From: Sedimentisphaerales bacterium
GTDB taxonomy: Bacteria > Planctomycetota > Phycisphaerae > Sedimentisphaerales > SM23-30
Reading direction: 5' to 3'
DNA length: 64,000 nucleotides
NCBI GenBank assembly: GCA_016934515.1
Contig: JAFGSR010000168.1
Location: 34,521-98,520, forward strand
The position numbers were made by a program, and so were the translations under genes. Below the pieces are notes generated by a model. The model was given only the letters and a program-made list of their open reading frames with translations. It did not search any database and was not told the DNA's origin. Below are positions 24,720 through 33,795 of the stretch, one piece after another; the stretch's first letter is position 1, and every line of letters starts with the position of its first letter.

Positions 24720-25819
24720 TATTCCACCTCCTCTGCCGAGAGTCTGCGCCGCCTTGTCTGTATTGAACGGAACATGATTATTTCTCTCCGCTTCTTAATG
24801 ATCTCGTCGCGCCATTGCGGCTCTTCGGGGTTGATGCGGTCCATGCCCATACCAAGACCATATTCGAGCATGGTGACGGCGTCATGGCAGAGTCGGCAAA
24901 GAGATCGCAAGTCGTCATGGGTTTCATCCCCACCCGCCCGTCGATATGTGATATGTTGCACAGTGGTCGCCGGAGATTTACATAAAACGCATAAGTGATG
25001 GTCGTGGTCAAGCCGTTCAGATCGAGCTTGACGATAGGCGGAGTTGACATAGTTTGCCCTGGGCCGTGAGGGTGCTGGCGTATGGTGCTGAATCGGTTGC
25101 GACTCCAGAGCCACATCGCCATCCCTACCCACGTGCAGTGAACCGCCAATAACGAAGCGAGCTTCATGCGCCGGCGGGTCAAAACTCACAGGAACATCAT
25201 ACCAGATTTCCGCATCCGCAGGGGCTTCGGTCTGTGAGGCCGACGGTCGCCAGTCACAAAGGTAATCAAGCGTTTGCGGAGCGGCGTCCTGCCTGCAACG
25301 TTTGCGCCAAGGGACCGCTTTCAGAGCAGTGAGTACATCAGGATAATCACCGCCTTTGGACTCCAAAAGAGGACGCGACGGCGGACAAGATTTGCGGCCC
25401 AGATAGAGCGGCCAGCATGGCGCTGCCAAAGCATCTGAAAGTTTGCCAATCAAGAAAGGCTCGCCCTGTAGAACTACCAGAAAGGAGGCGTCGCAAAGAT
25501 ACTCCCGACGTGTGAGCATAGCGCCGGATTTAGATTCTCCCTTGGCTGTGCGCATCTGCATTTTGGCTCCAACCGTGTGATAATCCCACCATCTAATACC
25601 AGCCCGGTCGATACGCACACCCATCGTCAAGGCGGCCAGTCTCGGCAACCATTCGACGGAGGCTTCGGCACGAGTGATACCTAACGCTGCACAGAGTATC
25701 CCGATAACCGCCGACTTGGTCGGGGCGGGTCCGGTTCGCCGCACGACGAATTTACTTTGGTGATCGCCCCAGGCCTGCATCGGACCTTCGAGGCGAAGAT
25801 AAATTGTATTTATAGTCAT
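24719..25819 (-). CDS. cas5: Cas5e fused to a C-terminal HNH nuclease domain
   Basis: 366 residues from ATG 25819, coupled to the cas7 stop by TGATG; usual Cas5e is ~230-250. Residues 1-245 are Cas5e: YLRLEGPMQAWGDHQSKFVV and APTKSAVIGILCAALG are signature segments. Residues 245-366 are extra. They hold C277-x2-C280, H289 in TVQHITY, D303 (HNH 'N' position, DDLRSL), C308-x2-C311 and H312: a complete zinc-stabilised HNH (beta-beta-alpha metal) site. Cas5e holds the crRNA 5' handle in Cascade, close to Cse1 and the entry of target DNA. Here the HNH would cut DNA at the R-loop in place of Cas3, which is missing. The tail (335-366) is basic. Confidence 0.93.
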   Translation of the reverse strand: MTINTIYLRLEGPMQAWGDHQSKFVVRRTGPAPTKSAVIGILCAALGITRAEASVEWLPRLAALTMGVRIDRAGIRWWDYHTVGAKMQMRTAKGESKSGAMLTRREYLCDASFLVVLQGEPFLIGKLSDALAAPCWPLYLGRKSCPPSRPLLESKGGDYPDVLTALKAVPWRKRCRQDAAPQTLDYLCDWRPSASQTEAPADAEIWYDVPVSFDPPAHEARFVIGGSLHVGRDGDVALESQPIQHHTPAPSRPRANYVNSAYRQARSERLDHDHHLCVLCKSPATTVQHITYRRAGGDETHDDLRSLCRLCHDAVTMLEYGLGMGMDRINPEEPQWRDEIIKKRREIIMFRSIQTRRRRLSAEEVE

Positions 25820-27006
25820 CAGCAAACCTCCGGATTGACAATTTCTTTCTGTACTTCGCTCCAGTCAAAGCCAATCGTTCTGATGACGGCGGGAATCAAC
25901 TCGTCCAGCGATTTGATCTTTTCTCCTTCGAGTAAAATTTCACTTTTATTTTCCACAACCTGCAAAGCATGTCGATTATTAGGTGAGAACCAGAAACGCT
26001 GTTGTGGCTTTCCATAGCCGATTTCCATATCGTAAACATATTGGCTCAGTTGGGCGACACTCTGCTTGATAAGATCGCGTTCACCATGTTCGACCGGATT
26101 AGCAAAGGCGTTGGCGTAGCTAACGGGATTACCTTTCTTCTTGATTTCTATCAAGATACCATCAGGATGGTTATGAGCGGCATGGCTGTTCTGTTTGCCT
26201 GAAGGATTAGTCTTGGCAGCACCATACAAGAAAGCACCGACGGTGTGGGCGGCTAGTTGTTCATTACCGTCTAGGTTTCTAAGAAGTTGTTCCCAGTGAA
26301 TGGCGAAATACTTGTAGAAGCATGCCGAGGCGTAGAGGGCCTCGCCGATATGGGCACCGCCTGCGTCTTCACCAGGAACATCATCGGCGGCAACGAAATA
26401 ATCCACTTCCGGTCGCGCTTCATGGGTACTGATAGCATGAGCAACCTGCGCCGCAGCTTCGACGGTTAAATTCAATCCTTTCCAGACGCCTTTGCCGTTA
26501 TCTCCGCCCTTAGGTTCGAGCATCCGGCCAAAAAGAGCCATGTCAGGAATATAAACATGCTCGGCGATCTGATGGGCAAACTGAGTGGCGGTTTCCTTGT
26601 CGGACTTATTCTCTTTAAATAGTTGCTTCATTTTATCAATCGCCTTATTGCTGACATACACGATCCCGGCGCTCTTGTCATCATCGGCGGCGATGTCCGC
26701 TTCGGCCTTCGCTTTTCTTTTTTTCGCTTTAGGAGCAATGCCGCAAAGCTCAAGTACTTTCATCGCCCGCTTGAAATCTTCACTGTCGCCGTTTGCACCG
26801 GCAATTACCTGTGCCAGCCGCCGCGTTCGCAATCCGCCAAGCAAAGGTTTGAATTCCTTGCTAATGCGGATGCTACGCTTAATACATTGGCTGGAGATGC
26901 GAGAGCGCAACACGCCTCCGAAATAGCAGGTCTTTGGGGCCCCCAGATCGTCCCGGTTAAGATTGGCCGGGCTGTGATTTTGAACCATGTGCATTTCAAT
27001 TAACAT
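25819..27006 (-). CDS. cas7: Cascade backbone subunit Cas7e (CasC/Cse4)
   Basis: 395 residues. The N-terminus LIEMHMVQNHSPANLNRDDL followed by GAPKTCYFGGVLRSRISSQCIKR (split for length) is the hallmark of Cas7e. Six copies form the crRNA-binding backbone. The thumb/insertion region around 100-140 is K/D-rich. The stop and the cas5 start overlap, and the start overlaps the cse2 stop by 1 nt, so the operon is tightly coupled. Confidence 0.95.
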   Translation of the reverse strand: MLIEMHMVQNHSPANLNRDDLGAPKTCYFGGVLRSRISSQCIKRSIRISKEFKPLLGGLRTRRLAQVIAGANGDSEDFKRAMKVLELCGIAPKAKKRKAKAEADIAADDDKSAGIVYVSNKAIDKMKQLFKENKSDKETATQFAHQIAEHVYIPDMALFGRMLEPKGGDNGKGVWKGLNLTVEAAAQVAHAISTHEARPEVDYFVAADDVPGEDAGGAHIGEALYASACFYKYFAIHWEQLLRNLDGNEQLAAHTVGAFLYGAAKTNPSGKQNSHAAHNHPDGILIEIKKKGNPVSYANAFANPVEHGERDLIKQSVAQLSQYVYDMEIGYGKPQQRFWFSPNNRHALQVVENKSEILLEGEKIKSLDELIPAVIRTIGFDWSEVQKEIVNPEVC

Positions 27007-27500
27007 CAGAGTCTCCTTTCAAGGTATTGTAAATATTGTTCGGCCCATTGACGCCGTTTGTTTGGACGTCGCCAGATGGAAATATCATCAGTCAATCTTA
27101 CCCAGTCGAGCTTGAGTTCACTGGATGCAATAGTATCCAGAGCCCATTGCAGCACCGGTTCGATGCGGTCAAATGGCAGCATAAGCAATTCGTCGAATTT
27201 ACGTCGGCGGCGATTCGCTTCCCTGTTATCCTTCACTCGACAGCGGGCGAGTTGCCCCGCCAACAGTGCCCCGGCATCATGCTCAATGGGACAATAAGCG
27301 TAAAGTTTGGCGATCAGCCAGGCTGCTCCACGCCAGGGCGTTTTGGGATCTTTCTGTCTCAGCGGCCACCATAGGCCCGCAAAGAGATCGAAGGCATCCA
27401 CCGACTCATCCAGACTTCGACCTGAATGGCTGCGCAGCAAACTCAGATCGCCGTTTTGTAAACTACTCAAGACTTGGATATATCTCTCGGTTGCGATCAT
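27006..27500 (-). CDS. cse2: Cascade small subunit Cse2 (Cas11e)
   Basis: 164 residues, all-helical, basic. LWWPLRQKDPKTPWRGAAWL and LLMLPFDRIEPVLQWAL are typical of Cse2, the belly subunit that holds the non-target strand. Length is normal. The start overlaps the cse1 stop by 4 nt (ATGA). Confidence 0.9.
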   Translation of the reverse strand: MIATERYIQVLSSLQNGDLSLLRSHSGRSLDESVDAFDLFAGLWWPLRQKDPKTPWRGAAWLIAKLYAYCPIEHDAGALLAGQLARCRVKDNREANRRRRKFDELLMLPFDRIEPVLQWALDTIASSELKLDWVRLTDDISIWRRPNKRRQWAEQYLQYLERRL

Positions 27501-28924
27501 GCATCGGCTCCTTTCTTGCGACCAGCGCGGTCCGTTGCGATTATTTTGGGTTTCATATTGGGCTTGACGGCAGCAATCTCACGACGCCTCTGTACTTCAA
27601 CGGTTGTATAGCCGGGTGCGAGCGATTGTGCGACAACGGACATCATGGGGCTATAATCCCCGGCAACCTGCTCCCATGCCTCCGGCTCACCAGTCAATAA
27701 TGCGTGTATCTTGTCAAAAACCTGCGTCTCGATATGAGGTCTAACTGAATCAATCATTGGACGAATCTCTGCATGTTTGCGTGATGATTTCTTAGGTTTA
27801 CAACGGCTTATAAGCTTGCTGTTTTCTTTGCTCCAATAATCAATCTTCTCAATAGCCTTTTGAGGATTGAAAGAATCCGTATTCACATTAAAAGATACTT
27901 CGCATTTTTTTGCTTCGATGTATTTATCATTTTGGACAGTAGCAAAACTAACAGCAATAAACCTATGAGGACTAATCGCATTCTTTTGTATAAGTGCTCC
28001 TATCACTAACTTAGTCCATCGCCCAGAAGCTGCATCATAAGCTTTTAATGAATCGTTTGGCTTTAGAACGTTTTTGTTGTCATAAATAACATGTGGATCG
28101 TCCCAGTTCCTTCTCTCATCAACAGACTCTGCTTTTGTACTGCCGATGCCAGCAAATACCGATTGCTTTATGAGTTTTGCTTTGACTCCACAGGCAATGC
28201 AGTTTTCCTCGTCTGTTTTGGGAGTATCCAGCCATACTCTCCTAGGCAGCCATGTAAGCCCAGTCAGCAATGCCACCTTCCCTTTTGCTGGAAGCTGAAT
28301 ATCAGGTTTTACCCAGGCAGGTTCCCCAAAATCATTTTGTTTTTGATCTTGCCATGAAAGCAACAATGACTCAAAAAGGCAAGAACCCAAAGGAATAATA
28401 TAGATTGGTGGTTTTGAATTGATGCCCGGTGGTTTACCCCTCCCGCCAGATGTAGCAAATGATGGTAAGCGTAATAAACCTTTAGCGCAACAAGCAGGAC
28501 ACAAACCATTATCTTTATCCTTAGAATGGCAAAAATGATACCAATTTGAACCTGTAGGTATTTCCTGCATCAGATAATTAGCGGTAAGCTTATCAGGTTC
28601 CCCGGTTTTAGCTTGATATTGATAGAACCGCTTTCCATCGCCGAACAGGTTAAAACAATCACGGTTCTCATCGAGTTTGGTGAACCAATCATCTGGAAAC
28701 GACTTCTCGGCGTAGGCGGATACATAGTCAGGTGGATTACCCTTGCACCAATACAATAGCGCCAGTAGAAATCGGAAAATCGCCACACGGTCCATCGGAT
28801 TACTGGCCGCGATTTGGCGAATCCTGTGGGCATCAGTCAATGCTTGAAAAATTCCAACTCGGTCATATTTGCCATTACGATAAAGAACCGGTATCCATTT
28901 CTCATCTAGTAAATTATAGTTCAT
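27497..28924 (-). CDS. cse1: Cascade large subunit Cse1 (Cas8e, CasA)
   Basis: 475 residues. MNYNLLDEKWIPVLYRNGKY is the classic Cse1 start. A zinc-knuckle segment CHSKDKDNGLCPACCAKGLL precedes TSGGRGKPPG, also typical. Cse1 reads the PAM and, in ordinary I-E systems, recruits Cas3. With no Cas3 here, its Cas3-docking surface may have been lost or reused for the HNH domain of Cas5. Its start lies inside the last codons of the small ORF 28914-29057. Confidence 0.95.
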   Translation of the reverse strand: MNYNLLDEKWIPVLYRNGKYDRVGIFQALTDAHRIRQIAASNPMDRVAIFRFLLALLYWCKGNPPDYVSAYAEKSFPDDWFTKLDENRDCFNLFGDGKRFYQYQAKTGEPDKLTANYLMQEIPTGSNWYHFCHSKDKDNGLCPACCAKGLLRLPSFATSGGRGKPPGINSKPPIYIIPLGSCLFESLLLSWQDQKQNDFGEPAWVKPDIQLPAKGKVALLTGLTWLPRRVWLDTPKTDEENCIACGVKAKLIKQSVFAGIGSTKAESVDERRNWDDPHVIYDNKNVLKPNDSLKAYDAASGRWTKLVIGALIQKNAISPHRFIAVSFATVQNDKYIEAKKCEVSFNVNTDSFNPQKAIEKIDYWSKENSKLISRCKPKKSSRKHAEIRPMIDSVRPHIETQVFDKIHALLTGEPEAWEQVAGDYSPMMSVVAQSLAPGYTTVEVQRRREIAAVKPNMKPKIIATDRAGRKKGADA

Positions 28925-29057
28925 AGAATTCTCCCTGATAGTGTTTTGTAACTTGGTATTGGGGGCATCTTTTATCGAGCAGCCACCCTTCCGGGTCCGA
29001 ATGGGCGTAGAATACTTGTTTTGGTTTATCTGGACCTGCTGTTGCTGTTATTTCCAT
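28914..29057 (-). CDS. 47-codon ORF at the cas3 position, possible Cas3 N-terminal remnant
   Basis: Starts at ATG 29057 with GAGG six nt upstream and a TATAAT box 33 nt upstream, and stops (TAA) 11 nt inside cse1, so it is built as the first cistron of the operon. The peptide contains PKQVFYAHSDPEGWLL. An F/Y-x-A-H-S segment near the N-terminus is how the HD nuclease domain of many Cas3 proteins begins. In usual I-E loci cas3 precedes cse1. I infer that this may be what is left of cas3 after deletion, or a small leader or accessory peptide that couples translation to cse1. The peptide has no later HD residues and cannot be a nuclease. Confidence 0.5.
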   Translation of the reverse strand: MEITATAGPDKPKQVFYAHSDPEGWLLDKRCPQYQVTKHYQGEFYEL

Positions 29058-29089
29058 ATGTACCTCGTTTAAATGTCATATAGAAATCC

Positions 29090-29122
29090 ATTATAGGGCT
29101 TCGGAAGGAGATAATCTTCTCC
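29090..29122 (-). promoter_or_regulatory. Promoter of the cas operon with overlapping dyad
   Basis: On the - strand a perfect -10 TATAAT occupies 29095-29090. Seventeen nt upstream, where a -35 box would be, lies the dyad GGAGA-N6-TCTCC (29107-29122) instead of a good -35. This suggests control by a DNA-binding protein. Transcription would start near 29083, giving a ~26-nt leader before the 47-codon ORF. Confidence 0.5.
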
Positions 29123-29259
29123 CGTTAAGAATTCACGGCCAAAGCCAGCATTTGTTGCCACAATGTAATCCGCCTGAGCGAAAAAAGCAACGGTTTTTGT
29201 GGATAATATCGGTAACTCTTTGTGGCGTATGGCGTTGAAGAGCGGTATTCAGGGTGAGG

Positions 29260-29324
29260 GTTACCAGGCTGCCGGGCTGGGGGCATTGCAGGAAAACTAC
29301 GCATCCGTCTGGGGGGTGGATTAG
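29260..29324. repeat. Right copy of the direct repeat flanking the CRISPR-Cas locus
   Basis: Same orientation as 21549-21612; shares GTTACCAGGCTGCC, GGGCATTGC, CTACGCATCCGTC and ATTAG with small changes. The two copies enclose the array and all cas genes, 7.7 kb apart. Confidence 0.7.
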
Positions 29325-29726
29325 GGGTCGTCTTGCCATTATTGGGCAGGTGCGGGTGCGAAGAGTTCGGGCGGGTGGGAGGGGATTGGAGACAGAAAAC
29401 AGTTGATTTTATGAATTTAGCCACCTAACAAGCACATCGTATTCGCTATAACCTATTATGTTGTAGGGAGATACAAAAACGTACCATAATTCTATTCTTT
29501 GAATCATATAAATTTGTGAATTTTCACTTTTTTTTAATCAACAATTTGGCTTTTGAAACGCCTATTAAAAATTAGCACCTGTGGTCTGTTTTTAAACTGA
29601 AGAAGGGACAGATAAAACTCAATAAAACCGACAATATTATCCTTGCATTACCGTTTAATGTCTGTTAAAATAAACAATAATCACTTTTTCACGGACGAAA
29701 ACAACACTTTTTGCAGGAGAAAAACC
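29325..29726. other. Intergenic, no gene supported
   Basis: A/T-rich spacer between the CRISPR locus and the PEP-CTERM gene. A proline-rich frame on the - strand (29125-29424) crosses the flanking repeat and lacks a ribosome site; I do not accept it. The promoter of the PEP-CTERM gene must lie here but is not clear. Confidence 0.5.
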
Positions 29727-30335
29727 ATGTTCCACAAAGCAAAACTTTTTACCATAGCTTTAACCGGATTTGTGGTATTTTTTGCAAATTGTACCAAAGC
29801 CGATGTACTAACTTTTGATGATATAGGAACCACACCAATTGATGCTGAACCTATCCCAGATGGATATGGAGGATTCGATTGGTATACTATTTTGTATCTC
29901 GACCCATCCATTGTAACCGTAGATTCAGGTTATGCTAATGGCATAGTATCGGGAGATTATGTGGCACTTGTAAGTAATTATTCTCATGAAGGTATAGGAT
30001 GGCTTACCGGTAACCCATTCACATTCAATGGCGCTTACTTTACATCGGTTTGGCGAGACGACCTTAATATCCAGGTTGACGGTTATCTCGATAACAGCCT
30101 CATCTACACGACTACTGTAACAATTGACACGATCGATCCAGTGTGGTTCCAGTTCGAATATGAAAATATCGATGAACTAAAATTTTCTGCTTCCGGTGGT
30201 ACAGTTCACGATGGCTATATATGGGACAATACCCAGTTTGTGATTGATAACTTCTCATACATCCCGGAACCATCAACAATTTTACTGTTTACTTTCGGGG
30301 GGCTTCTGTTGAAAAGAATCCACAAGCAACTTTAA
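29727..30335 (+). CDS. Secreted PEP-CTERM protein
   Basis: 202 residues from ATG 29727, with GCAGGAG upstream; an in-frame start at 29643 has no site. Signal peptide at 1-26 (LFTIALTGFVVFFANCTKA). The body is a jelly-roll-like beta domain with D/Y/T-rich strands. The end is a PEP-CTERM sorting signal: IPEPSTILLFTFGGLLLKRI (180 on), i.e. PEP, hydrophobic helix, basic tail. Such proteins are cut by an exosortase and released to the surface or matrix. No exosortase is in the window. Confidence 0.85.
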   Translation: MFHKAKLFTIALTGFVVFFANCTKADVLTFDDIGTTPIDAEPIPDGYGGFDWYTILYLDPSIVTVDSGYANGIVSGDYVALVSNYSHEGIGWLTGNPFTFNGAYFTSVWRDDLNIQVDGYLDNSLIYTTTVTIDTIDPVWFQFEYENIDELKFSASGGTVHDGYIWDNTQFVIDNFSYIPEPSTILLFTFGGLLLKRIHKQL

Positions 30336-30374
30336 TCTAATCAATTCACTAATTTTTTTTCAGGAGGAACAAGA

Positions 30375-33300
30375 ATGTTCAACACAAACTCTATCAACAC
30401 AAAAAAATTATCGGTCGTTTTCTTAGCAATAATTCTTTTGTCAATATTAACAACAACCGCAAACGCAAAATCTATTTACGCTATTACAGATCATGGTTAT
30501 AGAAATGTGCCACCGTTTAGTGCTCCCGCCAAGATTACCGCATACAATATTGATAGTGACAAAATAGACTTCCAGAATATTTATACGCTTAACCAGAGTG
30601 ATTACCCAACAGGAATGTTTCGCGGGCCTGTAGGTTTGGCAATTGATTTAGATTCGGGATATATATTTTGTACCCACGAAAACTATCCGGACCCTGAAAA
30701 GGTGGAAGGCTTGAGAGGCATTCAATTAATCAATGGAAAATCGCTTACCGACGAAGGTGTATTGGAAATCCCCGGCACTCCCGACTTATCCGGTGTTGTT
30801 TATGACCATAAACGCCAAAAAGTATATTCTGTTGAGCGGGGCTCGGGGGAATTATATGTTTTGGATTGGGATGCTCAGGAAGCATCACTTACCCTGCAAG
30901 GGAGCGGGCCGGTAATATTAAAGGATTCTCTTGACGTTGAAATTAGCGGTGGAGGTCTGGCATTGGATGAAACCGATGATATTTTATATGTAACTCAATT
31001 GTCAAGCGGAGGTCATTCGGGCGCATCTAACATAGTCTATTGTTACGACCCAAACGATTGGACCTATATAGATAGTATCGAAATCTACAACCTTGGATCG
31101 ACAGAACTTAATGCAGTAGGAGTTGCGGTATATAACGATGGCGTGGAAACAAATTACCTTTACACCGGCGCCTGGGGCTTTAGTGGCAGTCATAATTACC
31201 TGGTAAGAACCGATTTGAATCTATACGAGGCTGATTCTGAAGAGCCTAACAGTTTCCGGTTTGCCAAGGACATCGGCACAAATGTTGCCGGAATAGCCGT
31301 GGACCCCAATACCGGCCTGGTTTACGTGACCACCTCTGACAATCAGGTAGCGGTCTTTGATACCTCTAACTGGACATCCGACCCTAACCAAACCATCGAG
31401 CCCAACGATTCCGAAACCTACATGGTTCACGGACCGGCTGGCATTGCTGTGGGGTCCCAGTACAAACCGCGGTGGTTGCATATTGAAAAAACCGATAATA
31501 TAGATACGGAAGAATGTATCTCGCCCGAAGCGGCTGACCCAAACATTACTTATACTATCGTTTTCAGGCCGTTAGGTTACGATGCCAACGATGTTTTGAT
31601 TACGGATTATCTGCCCTGGGGTGTGGATTTTTACTCAGCTAATCCGGATAGTGGTACTTGGGATCCTGAAACCCGCACCTACACCTGGTATCGTTCTGCT
31701 ATCGACGCGAACGACCCGAACGAAGAACTTGAGTTAGTAGTACAGGTGAATACCCTGGCCATGCCGGGCGGGACGATAACCAACGAAGTGGAAATAGAAA
31801 GCCAGAATTATTTCAACTGGACTACCGAAGATACCGACATCTGCTGTTGGGGCGGCAATATCATTTACGTCGATGCCAGTCTCGGCGACTTCGGTCTCAA
31901 CAACGGCACCTCATGGAGCCTTGCCTATACCAGCATTCAGGATGCTATGGACCGAGCAAGTGGCGGCTGTTACGATACCTGGCAAATATGGGTCGCCCAG
32001 GGCACCTATACACCGGACACAGACGATGACACGTTCGAGTTGGAGCCAAACCTCGCCCTCTACGGCGGTTTTCCTTCAGGCGGCGGCACCTGGGGCAGCC
32101 GCAAGCCGGGTATCTACGAAACCATACTCTCCGGCCAGGTAAGCCAAGATGAAAAATGCAGCGCTGTCGTAACCGCCGACGGCGTAAACTCAACCGCGGT
32201 AATTGACGGCTTTGTAATTCAGGACGGCTCGGACTACGGCATCTCCTGCACCAACACCGCCTACCCGATTATCGCCAACTGTCGGGTGCAGGCCAACGGT
32301 AATTACACAGCGTACGACGCCGGAATTTATTGCAACAATTCCGAGCCAAACATCGTCAACTGTATCGTTAAACATAATCGCTCGCACGGCATCTATTTTT
32401 ATAATAATTCCGATGTGTCGATAACGAACTGCGTGGTTGAATCAAATAGTAATAACGGCATCTACTGTAACGATGACTCCAACCCGATAATCACCAATTG
32501 CACCATTGAATATAACAGCGGCACCGGTATATATTGCGACGACTCCGACCCGAATATAATCAATTGCCTCATCAACGGCAATAACGAAGACGGCGTTTAT
32601 TGTGGAAATGATTCCGACCTCTTAATCATCGGCTCCATTATCGAAAACAACGGCGATAACGGCATCGAGTGTTCCCATTACTCGGCTTCGATAGACGTCT
32701 CCACCAGCAAAATTCGCGATAACGATGCTCATGGCATCTATTGTCTTTCTTCATCCGCAGCCATCATCAAAAACAACTGGATAAATCACAACAAATCCGA
32801 TGGCCTGCGACTATACAGCACCTCTCCCTCAACCGTTCGCAACAATACCATTGTTTATAATGAAAATTATGGCATCTACCAAACCGCCGGTACCGCCAAC
32901 ATCAGCAACTGTATCCTCTGGGGCAACAACACACAATTAGGCGGCAATTGCACCGCAACCTACAGTTGCATAGAAAACGGCAACGACGAAAACGGCAATA
33001 TCAACCAAGACCCGAACTTTGCCTACAAGAACCCCGAATCCTTTAACTTCCATCTCAGTCCCGTTTCACCCTGCATCGACAAGGGAAATTCAACCGACAT
33101 TTCCGACGAAACCGACATCGACGGCGACTATCGTGTGTTGGATGACGATGTCGATATGGGTGCCGACGAATTCGCCTGCTACGACGTATTCAACCAGGCT
33201 GATTTCAATGCCGACGGCGTCGTAAATCTGATCGACTATTCCTACTTAGCTGGCGTCTGGATGGACGTCAGCAACGAACCCAATTGGGTCCCCGATTATG

Positions 33301-33779
33301 ACTTGGTCGCCGACAACCAGATAGACCTGCTCGATCTGAACGCTTTCGACAACAACTACCTCTGGTTCGCCTGCTGGAATGATGCTGAATTACCTGGTGC
33401 TATGAAAAGCACCATGGGCATGGACGGTGATTCTTCCAACAATCGTTCTTCAGCTTTACTTTCCCAATCCCTTTCACTCTCCGCTTACCAACCTAAAGAA
33501 TTACAAATTGAAGTTACCAAAGAACTTCTGAACGATGGCACCAAGATAGAGCTTTTCTTCTACGCAAACGAACCTCTCGCCAAAATAACCACCGATCCCC
33601 AGGGCAACATAACCGGCTTCGTCGGCTATCTGGACAATGGCTATCGGGTGGAACTCATCAGCACCTATGACAATCAAGGCAACGAAACCAGTGCTATCTA
33701 CACCCACTACGATGCCGACAATAATATTATCCTGACAGAAAAAATGGAAGATGAACTGCTGCTTCAAAAGGAGGAATAA
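30375..33779 (+). CDS. Large secreted propeller / beta-helix / dockerin protein
   Basis: 1134 residues with a signal peptide at 1-31. Residues ~35-370 are a beta-propeller-like region of repeats such as GLAIDLDSGYIFCTH and GIAVDPNTGLVYVTTSD. About 385-480 is a DUF11-like domain (VLITDYLPWGVDFYSANPDS). About 600-860 is a right-handed parallel beta-helix with C/N-rich repeats (NNGIYCNDDSNPIITNC). About 943-995 holds a dockerin-like pair of Ca-binding loops (DFNADGVVNLIDYSYLAG; DYDLVADNQIDLLDLNAF). The C-terminus is a small beta tail. Probably a surface polysaccharide-binding or degrading scaffold protein. It lies 39 nt after the PEP-CTERM gene and has its own GGAGG, so the two may form an operon. 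Confidence 0.85.
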   Translation: MFNTNSINTKKLSVVFLAIILLSILTTTANAKSIYAITDHGYRNVPPFSAPAKITAYNIDSDKIDFQNIYTLNQSDYPTGMFRGPVGLAIDLDSGYIFCTHENYPDPEKVEGLRGIQLINGKSLTDEGVLEIPGTPDLSGVVYDHKRQKVYSVERGSGELYVLDWDAQEASLTLQGSGPVILKDSLDVEISGGGLALDETDDILYVTQLSSGGHSGASNIVYCYDPNDWTYIDSIEIYNLGSTELNAVGVAVYNDGVETNYLYTGAWGFSGSHNYLVRTDLNLYEADSEEPNSFRFAKDIGTNVAGIAVDPNTGLVYVTTSDNQVAVFDTSNWTSDPNQTIEPNDSETYMVHGPAGIAVGSQYKPRWLHIEKTDNIDTEECISPEAADPNITYTIVFRPLGYDANDVLITDYLPWGVDFYSANPDSGTWDPETRTYTWYRSAIDANDPNEELELVVQVNTLAMPGGTITNEVEIESQNYFNWTTEDTDICCWGGNIIYVDASLGDFGLNNGTSWSLAYTSIQDAMDRASGGCYDTWQIWVAQGTYTPDTDDDTFELEPNLALYGGFPSGGGTWGSRKPGIYETILSGQVSQDEKCSAVVTADGVNSTAVIDGFVIQDGSDYGISCTNTAYPIIANCRVQANGNYTAYDAGIYCNNSEPNIVNCIVKHNRSHGIYFYNNSDVSITNCVVESNSNNGIYCNDDSNPIITNCTIEYNSGTGIYCDDSDPNIINCLINGNNEDGVYCGNDSDLLIIGSIIENNGDNGIECSHYSASIDVSTSKIRDNDAHGIYCLSSSAAIIKNNWINHNKSDGLRLYSTSPSTVRNNTIVYNENYGIYQTAGTANISNCILWGNNTQLGGNCTATYSCIENGNDENGNINQDPNFAYKNPESFNFHLSPVSPCIDKGNSTDISDETDIDGDYRVLDDDVDMGADEFACYDVFNQADFNADGVVNLIDYSYLAGVWMDVSNEPNWVPDYDLVADNQIDLLDLNAFDNNYLWFACWNDAELPGAMKSTMGMDGDSSNNRSSALLSQSLSLSAYQPKELQIEVTKELLNDGTKIELFFYANEPLAKITTDPQGNITGFVGYLDNGYRVELISTYDNQGNETSAIYTHYDADNNIILTEKMEDELLLQKEE

Positions 33780-33795
33780 TCAGTGCCAGGTGTGT

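Noticed and set aside
29125-29424. Proline-rich frame on the - strand
   Set aside because: No ribosome site, spans the flanking repeat, and a similar frame arises from the other repeat copy at 21428-21721; it is a by-product of the repeat.
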